Shown here: in pieces, positions 8,484-17,395 of the stretch
Position numbering within the stretch: the first letter of the stretch is position 1
How the letters are laid out: each line of letters starts with the position of its first letter
Assembly (NCBI RefSeq): GCF_020991415.1
Contig: NZ_JAJMOY010000009.1
Coordinates: forward strand, 97,150 to 161,149
Direction: 5' to 3'
DNA from: Flavobacterium sp. ENC
GTDB taxonomy: Bacteria > Bacteroidota > Bacteroidia > Flavobacteriales > Flavobacteriaceae
DNA length: 64,000 bases
Notes under the pieces: generated by a model
What the model saw: the letters and a program-made list of their open reading frames with translations, nothing else
Told to the model about the DNA's origin: nothing
Database searches by the model: none
Program-made: the position numbers and the translations under genes

Positions 8484-9026
8484 TTACTTCTCATTTACAT
8501 TGATTGCAATGGTATAAGTTTCTTCACTTTCTTCAATAGGATATTTACCAGGAGTTAAAATGTCTGAATTGAATTTTAAAGATTTAACTAATTCCGGAGC
8601 TATAATTTGACCTTCAGGTATTACATACACTCCATTTCTTAATAATTCTTTCTGATGCGCTGCAGTCAAAGCACTTTTTTGAATTTCCATAACAAAATTT
8701 CCTTTTTCATTTGCAACACGTACTGGTGTTCCGGTAGGTTGTGGTTTAAAAAAGTTGTGCCAGCTAAAGGTATAAATATCATAACAAAATCCTTCCGGCT
8801 GACTGCAATCAATGTTATGCGCTCCCCAATTTCGCACAATAATGGCATCGTCGTCATAGATTCTTCTGGAAACTGACTGATTTTGCTGCTCTGTTTTTAA
8901 GGATTCAGCATTTTGATCTTCACCGGATTCGTTGTTACAGCTCATAAAAAAAGCTGCAAACACAAAAACTAGCATTCCTTTTAATACTTCAGATTTTTTT
9001 AATTTTTTTTGTTGTAAATTTTTCAT
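8484..9026 (-). CDS. Putative lipoprotein of unknown function
   Basis: A 180-residue protein with a basic start, a hydrophobic stretch (residues 18-28) and a lipobox ending FMSC, so Cys30 is the likely lipidation site. The mature part begins with acidic and polar residues and has a pair of cysteines (DCSQPEGFC). No known family was recognised. The ATG at 9024-9026 is the only start that preserves the signal peptide. It stands alone between meaB, which converges on it, and the LTA-synthase-like gene. Likely anchored in the outer or cytoplasmic membrane facing the periplasm. Confidence 0.75.
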   Translation of the reverse strand: MKNLQQKKLKKSEVLKGMLVFVFAAFFMSCNNESGEDQNAESLKTEQQNQSVSRRIYDDDAIIVRNWGAHNIDCSQPEGFCYDIYTFSWHNFFKPQPTGTPVRVANEKGNFVMEIQKSALTAAHQKELLRNGVYVIPEGQIIAPELVKSLKFNSDILTPGKYPIEESEETYTIAINVNEK

Positions 9027-9216
9027 AATACATAAATTTAATTGACCTTACTCTATCACAGGCTTTTCAGGTTACGCCTTTTGGTTTATGATATATCAAT
9101 TAAATTTATTTTTTGTTACCCTCTCATTTGGCTTTTAATTCAAAAAAAATAAGAATTGTTCCATTGCTTTCATTCGTTGCTGGTTTAAATTGTCAGTAAA
9201 TCAATCTTTTTAAAAG

Positions 9217-9260
9217 AAAAAGCTGCTAAGTATGAAATTACATACCCAGCAGCTTTTTTT
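9217..9260 (-). terminator. Terminator of the LTA-synthase-like gene
   Basis: AAAAAGCTGCT (9217-9227) pairs with AGCAGCTTTTT (9248 on). On the minus strand it lies just after the stop of the gene ending at 9276. Confidence 0.8.
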
Positions 9261-9275
9261 AAAATGAAATGAAAA

Positions 9276-11216
9276 TTATTTTTTTGTACCTCTAAGTTTA
9301 TATTTGTTTTCCTTGTACAAATTTCCTGCTGTAATTACATGTGCCAAAGCATCTTTGGCCAGTTCTTCGTTTAGTTTTACAGGAATCAGGGTCGTATCAT
9401 TTTTGATTTCAAATTGCAGTGGTTTCAAATTCGGCTGCATAATCACCACCTGATTTTCGACTCTAAAGGCATTGATATCATTAAACTGCATGATGGATCT
9501 TCCCTGCACTTTAGCGTCCAGTTTATTCAGGTTTCGTCCCACCATCGGCGTTTCAAACGGAATTCCTAAATAACCCAATAAGGTTGGCGGAATATCGATC
9601 TGACTGGCCAGTTTGCTGTATACTTGTCCTTTTTGAACTCCGGGCCCCATTATTAATGCCGGAATATGAAATTTATTGATCGGTACCAGATTCTTTCCGT
9701 ACGTTCTTGTATTATGATCGGCAATGACAATGAAAATCGTATTTTTAAAATAAGCTTCTTTTTTAGCCATTTCGAAGAATTTTCCAATCGAAAAATCGGC
9801 ATATTTCATGGCATTATTTACCGTCGCAGGTTTCTGGTCGTATGGTTTTATTCTTCCTGCCGGATATTCAAAAGGTTCGTGATTTGAAGTCGAAAACATT
9901 AAGGAGAAGAAAGGTTTGTTGCCTTTTGCCTTAAAATAATTGTTTGCTTTGGTCACTAAATCTTCATCAGAATAACCCCAGGTTCCTTTGAACGCATATT
10001 TATTTCCATCGGATTCAAAATCTTCCTGATCCACAATATCCTGAAAACCGTTTCCGTTGAAAAACGAAGCCATATTGTCAAAATTGGCCATTCCGCCATA
10101 AATGAAGCTGGTTTCGTATCCTTTTTGTTTTAAAGCATCAGCGAGGGTAAAAAAGCCCTGTTGGGAGTTTCCTAATTTCACCACACTTTCAGATGGTGAA
10201 GGCAGAAATCCGGTTACAACGGCTTCGATTCCGCGTACACTTCGGGTTCCTGTGCAATATAAATTGGTAAACAGCAAGCCTTCTTTCGATAATTTATCAA
10301 ATTCCGGGGTTAATGGTTTTCCGCCTAAAATCCCCACATATTCCGCACCTAGGCTTTCCTGTAAAAAGATCACCAGATTATACGGTTGCTTTACTGTTGT
10401 ATCGGGCTGCTGTACGTGAAGAAACGGAATTTCAGCATCGGTAAAATCCGTTGGTCCCGCAATCATGTATTTTTTGACACGGGCGATCGCTTCGGCTTCG
10501 TCCATTTTTCCGTACATTTTGGTGTTTCCTTCATTTTTAATGGAATACGCCGCAAAAGCAACCGTATAAAAAGAATTCAGTCCCAAAGTATTCGTCAGCT
10601 GATCGGTAGAAAAAACCGCATTACTGGCATTGATTGGCCGTTTTGAAGTCAGACTGGAACGGGCTCCGAAAAACAATAAAAACGCCACTACTGGAAAAAC
10701 GATTAATTTGAATTTATAGGCTGTACTGGTGGTATGAAAAAGTTTTTTCCCTTTTTTGAAAGCAAAATACAAGACCAGCCCCAATATAAGGAAGGTCACA
10801 ATTATGGAAGTCAGGTAACTTTTCAGGAGCATCCCGACCACTTCCTTTGGATAAATCAGATAATCCAGGAAAATTTTATTCGGACGCGTGTCGTATTGTT
10901 TTACAAAATCCGGCGATGCCAATTCTACAAAAAGAATCAGGAACAGGAATAAAAAGCTGTAAATCACCAGAAAGTTATTGGTAAACTTAACCCATTTGTT
11001 CGGCAGGAATGTAATCAAAACAAAAGGAAGAAAGGACAGGTAGCATAACAAGATCATGTCCATTCGCAGACCAATTGGAAAAATATACCAGAAGTTTGGT
11101 GTTTCGACGACTCTTTCTTTAAACAGAAAAAACAAAAATATTCGACTTAAAGTAGTAATCAGCAATCCGATTGCTATGAAATTAAAAACAGGTTTTAAAA
11201 AACTTAATTTTTTCAT
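9276..11216 (-). CDS. LTA synthase / phosphoglycerol transferase-like membrane sulfatase-fold protein
   Basis: A 646-residue protein with about five N-terminal membrane helices (first ~200 residues) and a large periplasmic sulfatase-type domain. LVIFLQESLGAEY holds an acidic metal ligand, TGTRSVRGIEAVV contains the likely threonine nucleophile, and FIVIADHNTR carries the late metal-binding D-H pair. These are hallmarks of the MdoB/LtaS family, which transfers phosphoglycerol or related head groups from lipids. In Gram-negative Bacteroidota the acceptor is uncertain. A small acidic protein and a MATE exporter lie upstream on the same strand and may be co-transcribed. A hairpin terminator follows. 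Confidence 0.9.
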   Translation of the reverse strand: MKKLSFLKPVFNFIAIGLLITTLSRIFLFFLFKERVVETPNFWYIFPIGLRMDMILLCYLSFLPFVLITFLPNKWVKFTNNFLVIYSFLFLFLILFVELASPDFVKQYDTRPNKIFLDYLIYPKEVVGMLLKSYLTSIIVTFLILGLVLYFAFKKGKKLFHTTSTAYKFKLIVFPVVAFLLFFGARSSLTSKRPINASNAVFSTDQLTNTLGLNSFYTVAFAAYSIKNEGNTKMYGKMDEAEAIARVKKYMIAGPTDFTDAEIPFLHVQQPDTTVKQPYNLVIFLQESLGAEYVGILGGKPLTPEFDKLSKEGLLFTNLYCTGTRSVRGIEAVVTGFLPSPSESVVKLGNSQQGFFTLADALKQKGYETSFIYGGMANFDNMASFFNGNGFQDIVDQEDFESDGNKYAFKGTWGYSDEDLVTKANNYFKAKGNKPFFSLMFSTSNHEPFEYPAGRIKPYDQKPATVNNAMKYADFSIGKFFEMAKKEAYFKNTIFIVIADHNTRTYGKNLVPINKFHIPALIMGPGVQKGQVYSKLASQIDIPPTLLGYLGIPFETPMVGRNLNKLDAKVQGRSIMQFNDINAFRVENQVVIMQPNLKPLQFEIKNDTTLIPVKLNEELAKDALAHVITAGNLYKENKYKLRGTKK

Positions 11217-11255
11217 CAGAAAGATTTAGAGCTTAAAAATATATTGAAAACAAAA

Positions 11256-11483
11256 TTATTCTTCGTAACGGTTTATTTCCCTGTCGTAAAATTCATTTGC
11301 CAGAACAATCAAGCCTTCCATTTCTGCATTTAGTTCAGCTTCATCAAGATCTTCGGCCTCTTCCATAAATTCAACCTCATCATCTTTAAGGTTGATAATA
11401 AATCTTGGATAATCAAGGTGAACGATAAAAATATCATCTGGAAAATCAGTGTTATCTCCGAGTAAAAATTTAGGTAATTCCAT
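11256..11483 (-). CDS. Small acidic conserved protein, unknown function
   Basis: A 75-residue protein, strongly acidic, with the segment DDIFIVHLDYPRFIINL followed by an acidic helical tail. It has no signal peptide or membrane segment. I recall similar short proteins in other Flavobacteriia but no assigned role. It sits 39 bp upstream of the LTA-synthase-like gene and 29 bp downstream of the MATE gene, all on the same strand, so the three probably form an operon. A real gene is supported by tight packing and codon use like its neighbours. Confidence 0.75.
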   Translation of the reverse strand: MELPKFLLGDNTDFPDDIFIVHLDYPRFIINLKDDEVEFMEEAEDLDEAELNAEMEGLIVLANEFYDREINRYEE

Positions 11484-11512
11484 TTTTTAATTTATTTTTT
11501 TATGTTTCAAAT

Positions 11513-12898
11513 TTAGTTATTTGCAACTGAATTATTAATTAATTTTTTAGTTAAGTAGTGAAAACGAATATAGAGAAAAATTGCAGCAGAAGTTAATCCG
11601 GCCAAAAGTCCAATCCACACTCCCTGTGCTTTCCAGGGCGTATATTCTGCCAAATAGTATGAAATTGGGAACCCAATGACCCAATACGCCACAAATGTAA
11701 TGTACATGGGTATTTTCACATCCTGTAATCCCCGCAAAGCACCTAAGACAACAACCTGAATACCATCGGAAATCTGAAAAACTGCAGCTATTAAAAGTAA
11801 TTTTGAAGCAATCTCTATTACTTCTGTATTATCGGTAAGCTGCAATGTATTTTCCATATTCAGGAAGAGATAAGGCAAAATGCTGTGAAAGGCAATAAAT
11901 ACCGCTGCAAAGACAACTTCAAGGATAATGGAAAGCAAAAAGACAGACCGTGCTACAACTACCAGGTTTTTATAATCCATGAGACCTCTCTGATTACTGA
12001 CACGAATCATAGAAACAACACTAAGCCCCATAGCAAACATAAAAGTCAGGGACGAAAGGCTTAAAGCCACCTGATTGGCTGCCTGACTTGTTTTTCCGAT
12101 ATTGCCGCAAAGCCAGATCGAAGCCGTAAAAAGTACTACTTCAAAAAGCATCTGCATGGCGGATGGCAAACCTAAGCTTATAATTTTCCTAAGTGTTTCT
12201 TTTTTGATTTCTTCAAAACTAAAATTCTGAAAGTAGGTTTTAAGCTGTTCTCTTCTCGATAAGATAATGTGCATGAACAGCACCATCATAATTCTTGAAA
12301 TTACGGTACCCAAAGCCGCACCAACAATTCCCATTTTAGGAAAAATCCAGACGCCGTAAATCAGCATATAGTTAATTCCGACGTGAATTATATTGGCAAT
12401 AATAATCGCATACATCGAGTATTTGGTCATGGATAAGCCATCTGCAAATTGTTTGTAGCCCTGATAGATAATAAGCGGCACCAGTGAAAAGGCCACCCAG
12501 GCCAGGTAAGGTTTTGCCAGGACAATAACATCTGCAGGCTGGTGCAGTAATTCCATCAAAGGCATGGCCAGCACAATTACTCCGAAAAGCAAAACGCCCA
12601 GAATGATACATAAAAACAATCCGTGATGAAACGCAGCACGAATTTTCGATTCATTTTTTTCTGCATCGGCCTCTGCTACAATGGGAGTGATAGCGGTAGA
12701 AAATCCTATTCCTAATGACAGCGCTATAAATATCATACTATTTCCAAGTGAAACCGCTGCGAGTTCCGTACTTCCCAATTTACCTACCATTATATTATCG
12801 ACAATACCAATTAAGGTATGGCCGACCATTCCCAGTATGATAGGGTACGCTAATCTTAAATTATAGGAGAACTCTTTTGTGTAATTTTTTAAATTCAA
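11513..12898 (-). CDS. MATE-family multidrug/sodium antiporter
   Basis: An inner-membrane exporter with twelve predicted helices in two homologous halves. GHTLIGIVDNIMVGKLG and the AAVSLGNSMIF segment are typical of NorM/DinF-like MATE proteins, which expel cationic compounds against Na+ or H+. The frame stays open to a TTG at 12958, but that would add 20 unrelated residues. I prefer TTG at 12896-12898 (NLKNYTKEFSYNLRLAYP, 461 residues) because a TATCTTTG box lies just upstream at 12919-12926, inside the longer version. No suitable ATG precedes the first helix. Confidence 0.88.
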   Translation of the reverse strand: MNLKNYTKEFSYNLRLAYPIILGMVGHTLIGIVDNIMVGKLGSTELAAVSLGNSMIFIALSLGIGFSTAITPIVAEADAEKNESKIRAAFHHGLFLCIILGVLLFGVIVLAMPLMELLHQPADVIVLAKPYLAWVAFSLVPLIIYQGYKQFADGLSMTKYSMYAIIIANIIHVGINYMLIYGVWIFPKMGIVGAALGTVISRIMMVLFMHIILSRREQLKTYFQNFSFEEIKKETLRKIISLGLPSAMQMLFEVVLFTASIWLCGNIGKTSQAANQVALSLSSLTFMFAMGLSVVSMIRVSNQRGLMDYKNLVVVARSVFLLSIILEVVFAAVFIAFHSILPYLFLNMENTLQLTDNTEVIEIASKLLLIAAVFQISDGIQVVVLGALRGLQDVKIPMYITFVAYWVIGFPISYYLAEYTPWKAQGVWIGLLAGLTSAAIFLYIRFHYLTKKLINNSVANN

Positions 12899-12918
12899 TT
12901 TTACTGCTTTTAAGTCGG

Positions 12919-12926
12919 CAAAGATA
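12919..12926 (-). promoter_or_regulatory. Candidate -7 box for the MATE operon
   Basis: On the minus strand TATCTTTG matches TAnnTTTG and lies 20 nt before the preferred TTG start, which supports the shorter protein. Confidence 0.45.
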
Positions 12927-13086
12927 CTCAGAAGCTTTGAATTCTTTTCTATTATCAAAAATATAAGCCAATATTAAGAATAAGTGTAATAATCCTGAGA
13001 TTATATAACAATTGTCAAGAATTATATAACAAAGCTCAAACCGTTAGATTTTACTTTTACACTATTAATAATTAAAAAAAATTGTC

Positions 13087-13599
13087 ATGATGAAATCAGG
13101 AAATCTAAAAATGTTATGCCTAGCAGTTATTGCTTTATTATACGCCAACACAACTTTCGCTCAGGACAGTGAAATTAAAAATTACGATCAGGGATTCAGA
13201 TTGGGATTTGGAATTAATGGTGGTATACCAACTGACAACGATTATGATTGGGCACTTGGTGGGGATGTACGTCTGCAATATGACTTAACGAAAAGAACAT
13301 CATTAACCCTGACTACAGGTTTTACGAATTTATTTAACGGAGACGACGCTAAAGATCTTGGCTTTATTCCGGCAAAAGCAGGTTTTAAAGCTTTTGTATG
13401 GGAAGATCAATTTTATGTTTTAGGTGAAATCGGTGCCGGTTTTGCTGTAACAAACGGTTACAACGACACAACGTTTTTATGGGCTCCTGGAATTGGGTAT
13501 GCTAATAAATACATCGATTTAAGTGTTCGATATGAAGATTATCACGATTTCAGAACCAATCAGGTAGCGCTTCGTGTAGCCTACGGTTTTGACTTGTAA
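13087..13599 (+). CDS. Secreted outer-membrane beta-barrel-like protein
   Basis: A 170-residue protein with a clear signal peptide (LAVIALLYANTTFAQ, cleavage near residue 26). The mature part has alternating aromatic/hydrophobic strands (DVRLQYDLTKRTSLTLTTGF, ALRVAYGF) and ends in a hydrophobic-aromatic strand, typical of small outer-membrane beta-barrels. No precise family was recognised. It stands alone with its own terminator. Two consecutive ATGs begin the frame, and either could be used. Confidence 0.78.
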   Translation: MMKSGNLKMLCLAVIALLYANTTFAQDSEIKNYDQGFRLGFGINGGIPTDNDYDWALGGDVRLQYDLTKRTSLTLTTGFTNLFNGDDAKDLGFIPAKAGFKAFVWEDQFYVLGEIGAGFAVTNGYNDTTFLWAPGIGYANKYIDLSVRYEDYHDFRTNQVALRVAYGFDL

Positions 13600-13633
13600 A
13601 AATACATTTATTTTTATTCTTTTGTTTTTGGTA

Positions 13634-13668
13634 AAAACCCGGCAGTTGCTCATAGGCTGTCGGGTTTT
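13634..13668. terminator. Bidirectional terminator between the beta-barrel gene and PPK2
   Basis: AAAACCCGGCAG (13634-13645) pairs with CTGTCGGGTTTT (13657-13668, one mismatch). It serves both convergent genes. Confidence 0.85.
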
Positions 13669-13673
13669 ATATT

Positions 13674-14549
13674 TTATTTTGCCAGTTCTTTTTTGTACAA
13701 TTCAAAATTGGCTTTGATTTCCTCATCCAGTTCAGGCTCTTTAATGTCGGTGTATTTTTGCATTTCTTCCCAGATAATTTTGGCTACGATATACCGTGCC
13801 ATTTCCTTATCGTCGGCAGGAATAATATACCAGGGCGCATGATCGGTTGATGTTTTATTAATGGCCTGCTGATAATATTTCTGATATTCATCCCAGTGTT
13901 CACGCTCTTTTAAATCACCAGGGGAAAATTTCCAATTGTGTTTTCCTTCTTCCAGACGGCGCAACAATCGCTGGCGTTGCTCTTCTTTGCTCAGGTGCAG
14001 GAAAAATTTCATGACAATAGTGCCGTTTTCAGCAATATGTTTTTCGAAATTATTGATCTGCTCAATTCTTTTTTTCCAAAATTTGGGTTTGATATCTTCG
14101 ACCGAATTGATTCCGGGCAGGTTTTCACTTAAAATAAATTCCGGATGCACACGTGTTACCAAAACATTCTCGTAATGTGTTCTGTTAAAAATCGCAAATT
14201 TTCCTTTTTCGGGAAGCGCGATATAGTGTCTCCATAAATAATCGTGTTCCAATTCGGTTGAATTGGGTGTTTTAAAACTATGCACCACAACACCACGCGG
14301 ATTAAATTCCTTAAAAACTTCCCGAATCAGACTGTCTTTCCCGGAAGTATCCATTCCCTGAAGACAAATCAGAACGCTGTATTTATTGTGCGAATACATC
14401 ACATCCTGCAAGTCGCTCAGTTTTGCCTGAACCTTATCCAGTTTTTCTTCTTTTTCGTCATCATCCGCTTTTATATCCAGGAGTGTCGGAATATTTTTTA
14501 AACTTACTTTCTTAACAACTTTAAAATCATTTGGATCTATCGATTTCAT
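13674..14549 (-). CDS. Polyphosphate kinase 2 (PPK2) family nucleotide phosphotransferase
   Basis: A 291-residue cytoplasmic enzyme that transfers phosphate between polyphosphate and nucleotides. Walker A is GMDTSGKDS (residues 65-73), followed by the lid-type sequence VVHSFKTPNSTELEHDYLWR and the Walker B-like FNRTHYE (121-127). The FNRTHYE variant resembles class III PPK2 enzymes, which can phosphorylate both AMP and ADP, but class assignment needs a phylogeny. A single PPK2 domain is present and length is normal. Convergent with the beta-barrel gene. Confidence 0.93.
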   Translation of the reverse strand: MKSIDPNDFKVVKKVSLKNIPTLLDIKADDDEKEEKLDKVQAKLSDLQDVMYSHNKYSVLICLQGMDTSGKDSLIREVFKEFNPRGVVVHSFKTPNSTELEHDYLWRHYIALPEKGKFAIFNRTHYENVLVTRVHPEFILSENLPGINSVEDIKPKFWKKRIEQINNFEKHIAENGTIVMKFFLHLSKEEQRQRLLRRLEEGKHNWKFSPGDLKEREHWDEYQKYYQQAINKTSTDHAPWYIIPADDKEMARYIVAKIIWEEMQKYTDIKEPELDEEIKANFELYKKELAK

Positions 14550-14823
14550 ATTTGAAAATTTTAGGTATTAGTGGTATTTCTTATGTTATTACCGCATCGT
14601 AAGGGTAATTTCATAACATTCCGTTTTATCGTACTAGTAAATATAGTACTTTTACGAAGCATATTCCTGCTATTCATTGCAATACTTTTTCAATAAATTG
14701 TTTTTTTCCAAGCCATAACAAGAGCTTCCGCCGGTCGCTTTGTTCTGCCGGAAAAAATACAATTTCTCCTCAAAGTATTTTCATTACTATCAGGGCTGGG
14801 CACTCTTTTACAAAATAAAATTC

Positions 14824-15660
14824 ATGGAAAAATTCACTTTAGAAATATTATTTCAAATCATCGGAATCGGTTCGGCATCAGGATTATTCTTCAATAACAA
14901 TTCCCTTTACATCATTGGTGACAACAGCGGATTCTTATACGAATACAACCTGCAGGACCAGCAGTTAAGCCAACATCCTTTAATTGACAATCCATCGCAG
15001 AACATTCCTAAAAACATCAAACCGGATTTCGAATCCCTTACCCATCACAAGGATACTTTGTATGTTTTTGGTTCTGGTTCCACCGAAAACAGAAACAAAA
15101 TGATCGAGTTTGACCTGAAAACCAAAACGATTTTACAAAAAAATAACCTGGTCGACTTATACGGTCTAATGCAAAGTTTCGGAGAAATCAAACCGGAAGA
15201 TTTCAACCTTGAAGGCTCCATTTTCGATGGGGAAAACTGGTACTTATTCAATCGCGGAAACGGAGTCTCCAATAAAAATACCATTTTTACGATCCACGCT
15301 AAAAGCTTAGGGGAAGAATTTGCCCTGGTAGCGACCAACTATAAACTTCCTAAAATAAAAGGGGTTCGTTCCAGTTTTACCGATGCGGTTTTAGTCGACG
15401 ACAAGATCTATTTCCTTTCAACCGCCGAAGATACCCAATCCACTTACGACGACGGGGAAATTCTCGGAAGTTTCATCGGACGCATCGATCTTAAAACAAT
15501 GAAAATCGATTTTACCCAAAAAATAACGTCTACCAACAAATTTGAAGGCCTGACTTTCTACAAAAAAGAAAACAACAAAATTGAATTTTTGCTTTGCGAG
15601 GATAATGACACGGAGTTATTGGAAACTAAGATTTTTAAATTGAGTTTGCCGGTTAAGTAA
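14824..15660 (+). CDS. DUF6929-family protein
   Basis: A 278-residue protein starting MEKFTLEILFQ. The frame is open further upstream, but those residues have no family look. The sequence contains repeated strands ending in aromatic or Gly-Asp turns (NSLYIIGDNSGFLYEYN, DTLYVFGSGSTENRNKMIEF, NWYLFNRGNG, KIYFLSTAEDT), which suggests a beta-propeller-like fold. I recall this as the DUF6929 family in Flavobacterium. Function is unknown. There is no signal peptide, so it is probably cytoplasmic. The 274-bp gap upstream holds nothing I could identify. Confidence 0.8.
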   Translation: MEKFTLEILFQIIGIGSASGLFFNNNSLYIIGDNSGFLYEYNLQDQQLSQHPLIDNPSQNIPKNIKPDFESLTHHKDTLYVFGSGSTENRNKMIEFDLKTKTILQKNNLVDLYGLMQSFGEIKPEDFNLEGSIFDGENWYLFNRGNGVSNKNTIFTIHAKSLGEEFALVATNYKLPKIKGVRSSFTDAVLVDDKIYFLSTAEDTQSTYDDGEILGSFIGRIDLKTMKIDFTQKITSTNKFEGLTFYKKENNKIEFLLCEDNDTELLETKIFKLSLPVK

Positions 15661-15679
15661 ATTCAATGTTTTTAACAAG

Positions 15680-15800
15680 GAAGAGAGATAAGACGCACTG
15701 CTGTGCGCCTCTACAGCGGTAGAACCGCTGCTGCGCCCCTCTACGATAAACCTTTGTCGCTTTGCAACTCTGAACCTTTGAACCTTTGAACCTTTTTTAA
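15680..15800. repeat. Short-word repeats: CTGCGCC-CCTCTAC words and CCTTTGAA tandem
   Basis: Two words of about 15 nt (CTGTGCGCCTCTAC and CTGCGCCCCTCTAC) flank the hairpin CAGCGGT-aga-ACCGCTG (15714-15730). They are followed by an 8-bp tandem of AACCTTTG (15770-15795). The CCTTTGAACC words return in both orientations at 29228-29287. Confidence 0.75.
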
Positions 15801-15864
15801 AAAAAATCATCCTCCTCCCAACCTTTTTATCTTTTTAACCCTCTTTAGTATAAAGACAACAATT

Positions 15865-16401
15865 GTGATAAACGAAACTCAGATTTCCAACTGCAAAAAA
15901 ATGCAACGTGATGCGCAGCGTCAGGTGTATGAGTATATGGCTCCAAAGCTGTATCGCCTCTGCAAGCGATACCTAAAAAAGGAAGAGGAAATAGAAGAAG
16001 CGCTTGCCGATGCTTTCTATACCATATTTACCAAAATAGAACAGCTCAAGGAAGTTCAGGCTTTTGAGGCCTGGGCCAGAAAAATAACGGTGAACCATTG
16101 TTTGGCGACTATTAAGAAAAATACAAATTTCAATATGTATCTTGATGATGTCAAATTGCTGTCACAACCTTTTACGGACGAAATTACGCATTTAGAAGAA
16201 GAAGATTTACTCAATTTATTGAACCATATTCCGGATGGCTGCAAAACTGTTTTTAACCTCTTTGTCATAGAAGGTTACGGACATAAAGAAATAGCGGCCA
16301 TGCTCAACATTTCTGAAGGCACCTCAAAATCACAATTGAATGCTTCCAAAACCAAGCTCAAGGAATTAGTAAACAAATTGTATTATCAAAAAGCAAAATA
16401 G
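15865..16401 (+). CDS. ECF-type RNA polymerase sigma factor
   Basis: A 178-residue sigma-70 family protein with only regions 2 and 4. Region 2 runs from about residue 18 to 80 (YEYMAPKLYRLCKRYLKKEEEIEEALADAFYTIF, FEAWARKITVNHCL). Region 4 is near 115-170 (PDGCKTVFNLFVIEGYGHKEIAAMLNISEGTSKSQL), with its helix-turn-helix. The start is GTG at 15865, as no ATG precedes region 2. The next gene begins 2 nt after the stop and encodes a membrane protein of anti-sigma type, so the two are surely co-transcribed. Confidence 0.92.
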   Translation: MINETQISNCKKMQRDAQRQVYEYMAPKLYRLCKRYLKKEEEIEEALADAFYTIFTKIEQLKEVQAFEAWARKITVNHCLATIKKNTNFNMYLDDVKLLSQPFTDEITHLEEEDLLNLLNHIPDGCKTVFNLFVIEGYGHKEIAAMLNISEGTSKSQLNASKTKLKELVNKLYYQKAK

Positions 16402-16403
16402 TC

Positions 16404-17369
16404 ATGGACAATCACGATAAATTATTCGAAAAAATAAAAGAAGCTTCGCACAACGCCGAGAGCAAAGATTTTCCCGCAATGGATAAAGTCTGGTCCCGCG
16501 TTGAAGAAAAACTGGACAAAAAAGAAGATAAAAAAACAATCGCATTATGGAAAAAAATTGCCATTGCCGCTTCTCTGCTATTGGTGATTTCTTTAGGTTC
16601 CCAATTTATAAAAACAAACCATACCTCAACTATTCCGGAAACGAACCCGGTAGTAACGAACGAAACCCAAAAAGAACCGATTCAAACCGGGTTAGAAAAA
16701 AATAAAATTGCAACTTCTGAAGATTCAGGAATAGTATCGAAAACAGAAGCCACAGAAATTCTGAACAATCAAATAAAGCAGCAGGAAAAAGTAGCCCTTC
16801 ACGAAACACAAAGTGCGAACAGAGCAACAACCGCTTATGAAGCAGCTCCTTCAATTGCAGCTGATGAAGTTGCGGCACCTGCTCCGTCTATATCTTCGGG
16901 TTTTTCAAGTGAAGAAGATTCGGTTGAAAAAGACAAGGCTTTTGCTCCCGTTGCAGCTTCAAAACCGCTAAAAGGCGAATCTTACCGAATGGCTGCTGCC
17001 GAGCAAGAAACTCAGAAGGCCAAAAAAAGCGCCCCTCTGGTAATCCTGAACGGAAAAGCAATCTCCCATACAGATGACAAAAAAAGAGATCAGATGATGC
17101 AGGGCGAACTTTCGAACTTAAATCCTGAAAATGTAGAATCACTGGTAGTTCTGGACGAGCCATTATATATTATTGACGGCAATTATTATTCCGAAGATGA
17201 TCTGTTCGGGAAAGATCCAAAAAGCCCCTATGCACCCTTAAACAGACAGGAGATCAAAACCATTACTATCCTTCAGGATCTTGAAGCTACTGAAAAATAT
17301 GGTGAAAAAGGAAAAAAAGGAGTTGTCATAATCACCACCAAAACCGGAAAACCAGCTCCGCAGCAATAG
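16404..17369 (+). CDS. Anti-sigma-like membrane protein with a TonB-plug-like C-terminal motif
   Basis: A 321-residue protein. Residues 1-45 are charged and cytoplasmic with a MDKVWSRVEEKL helix like other Bacteroidota anti-sigma proteins. One membrane helix spans about 51-68. A long low-complexity Glu/Ala/Lys-rich periplasmic region follows. The C-terminal ~70 residues read PLYIIDGNYYSEDDLF ... ITILQDLEATEKYGEKGKKG VVIITTK, which resembles the plug/YG-box of SusC-type TonB receptors. Position directly after an ECF sigma gene supports an anti-sigma role (inference). The plug-like tail on such a protein is unusual. A second plug-like protein follows 26 bp downstream. Confidence 0.8.
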   Translation: MDNHDKLFEKIKEASHNAESKDFPAMDKVWSRVEEKLDKKEDKKTIALWKKIAIAASLLLVISLGSQFIKTNHTSTIPETNPVVTNETQKEPIQTGLEKNKIATSEDSGIVSKTEATEILNNQIKQQEKVALHETQSANRATTAYEAAPSIAADEVAAPAPSISSGFSSEEDSVEKDKAFAPVAASKPLKGESYRMAAAEQETQKAKKSAPLVILNGKAISHTDDKKRDQMMQGELSNLNPENVESLVVLDEPLYIIDGNYYSEDDLFGKDPKSPYAPLNRQEIKTITILQDLEATEKYGEKGKKGVVIITTKTGKPAPQQ

Positions 17370-17395
17370 CAAAAACTTCACTTAAATTTACTATC

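Noticed and set aside
12899..12958. Longer start of the MATE protein at TTG 12958
   Set aside because: Adds 20 residues without family similarity and would cover a good -7 box. The TTG at 12898 is preferred.
14740..14823. Upstream extension of the DUF6929 gene
   Set aside because: The added 28 residues look like translated non-coding DNA; the ATG at 14824 begins the recognisable family sequence.
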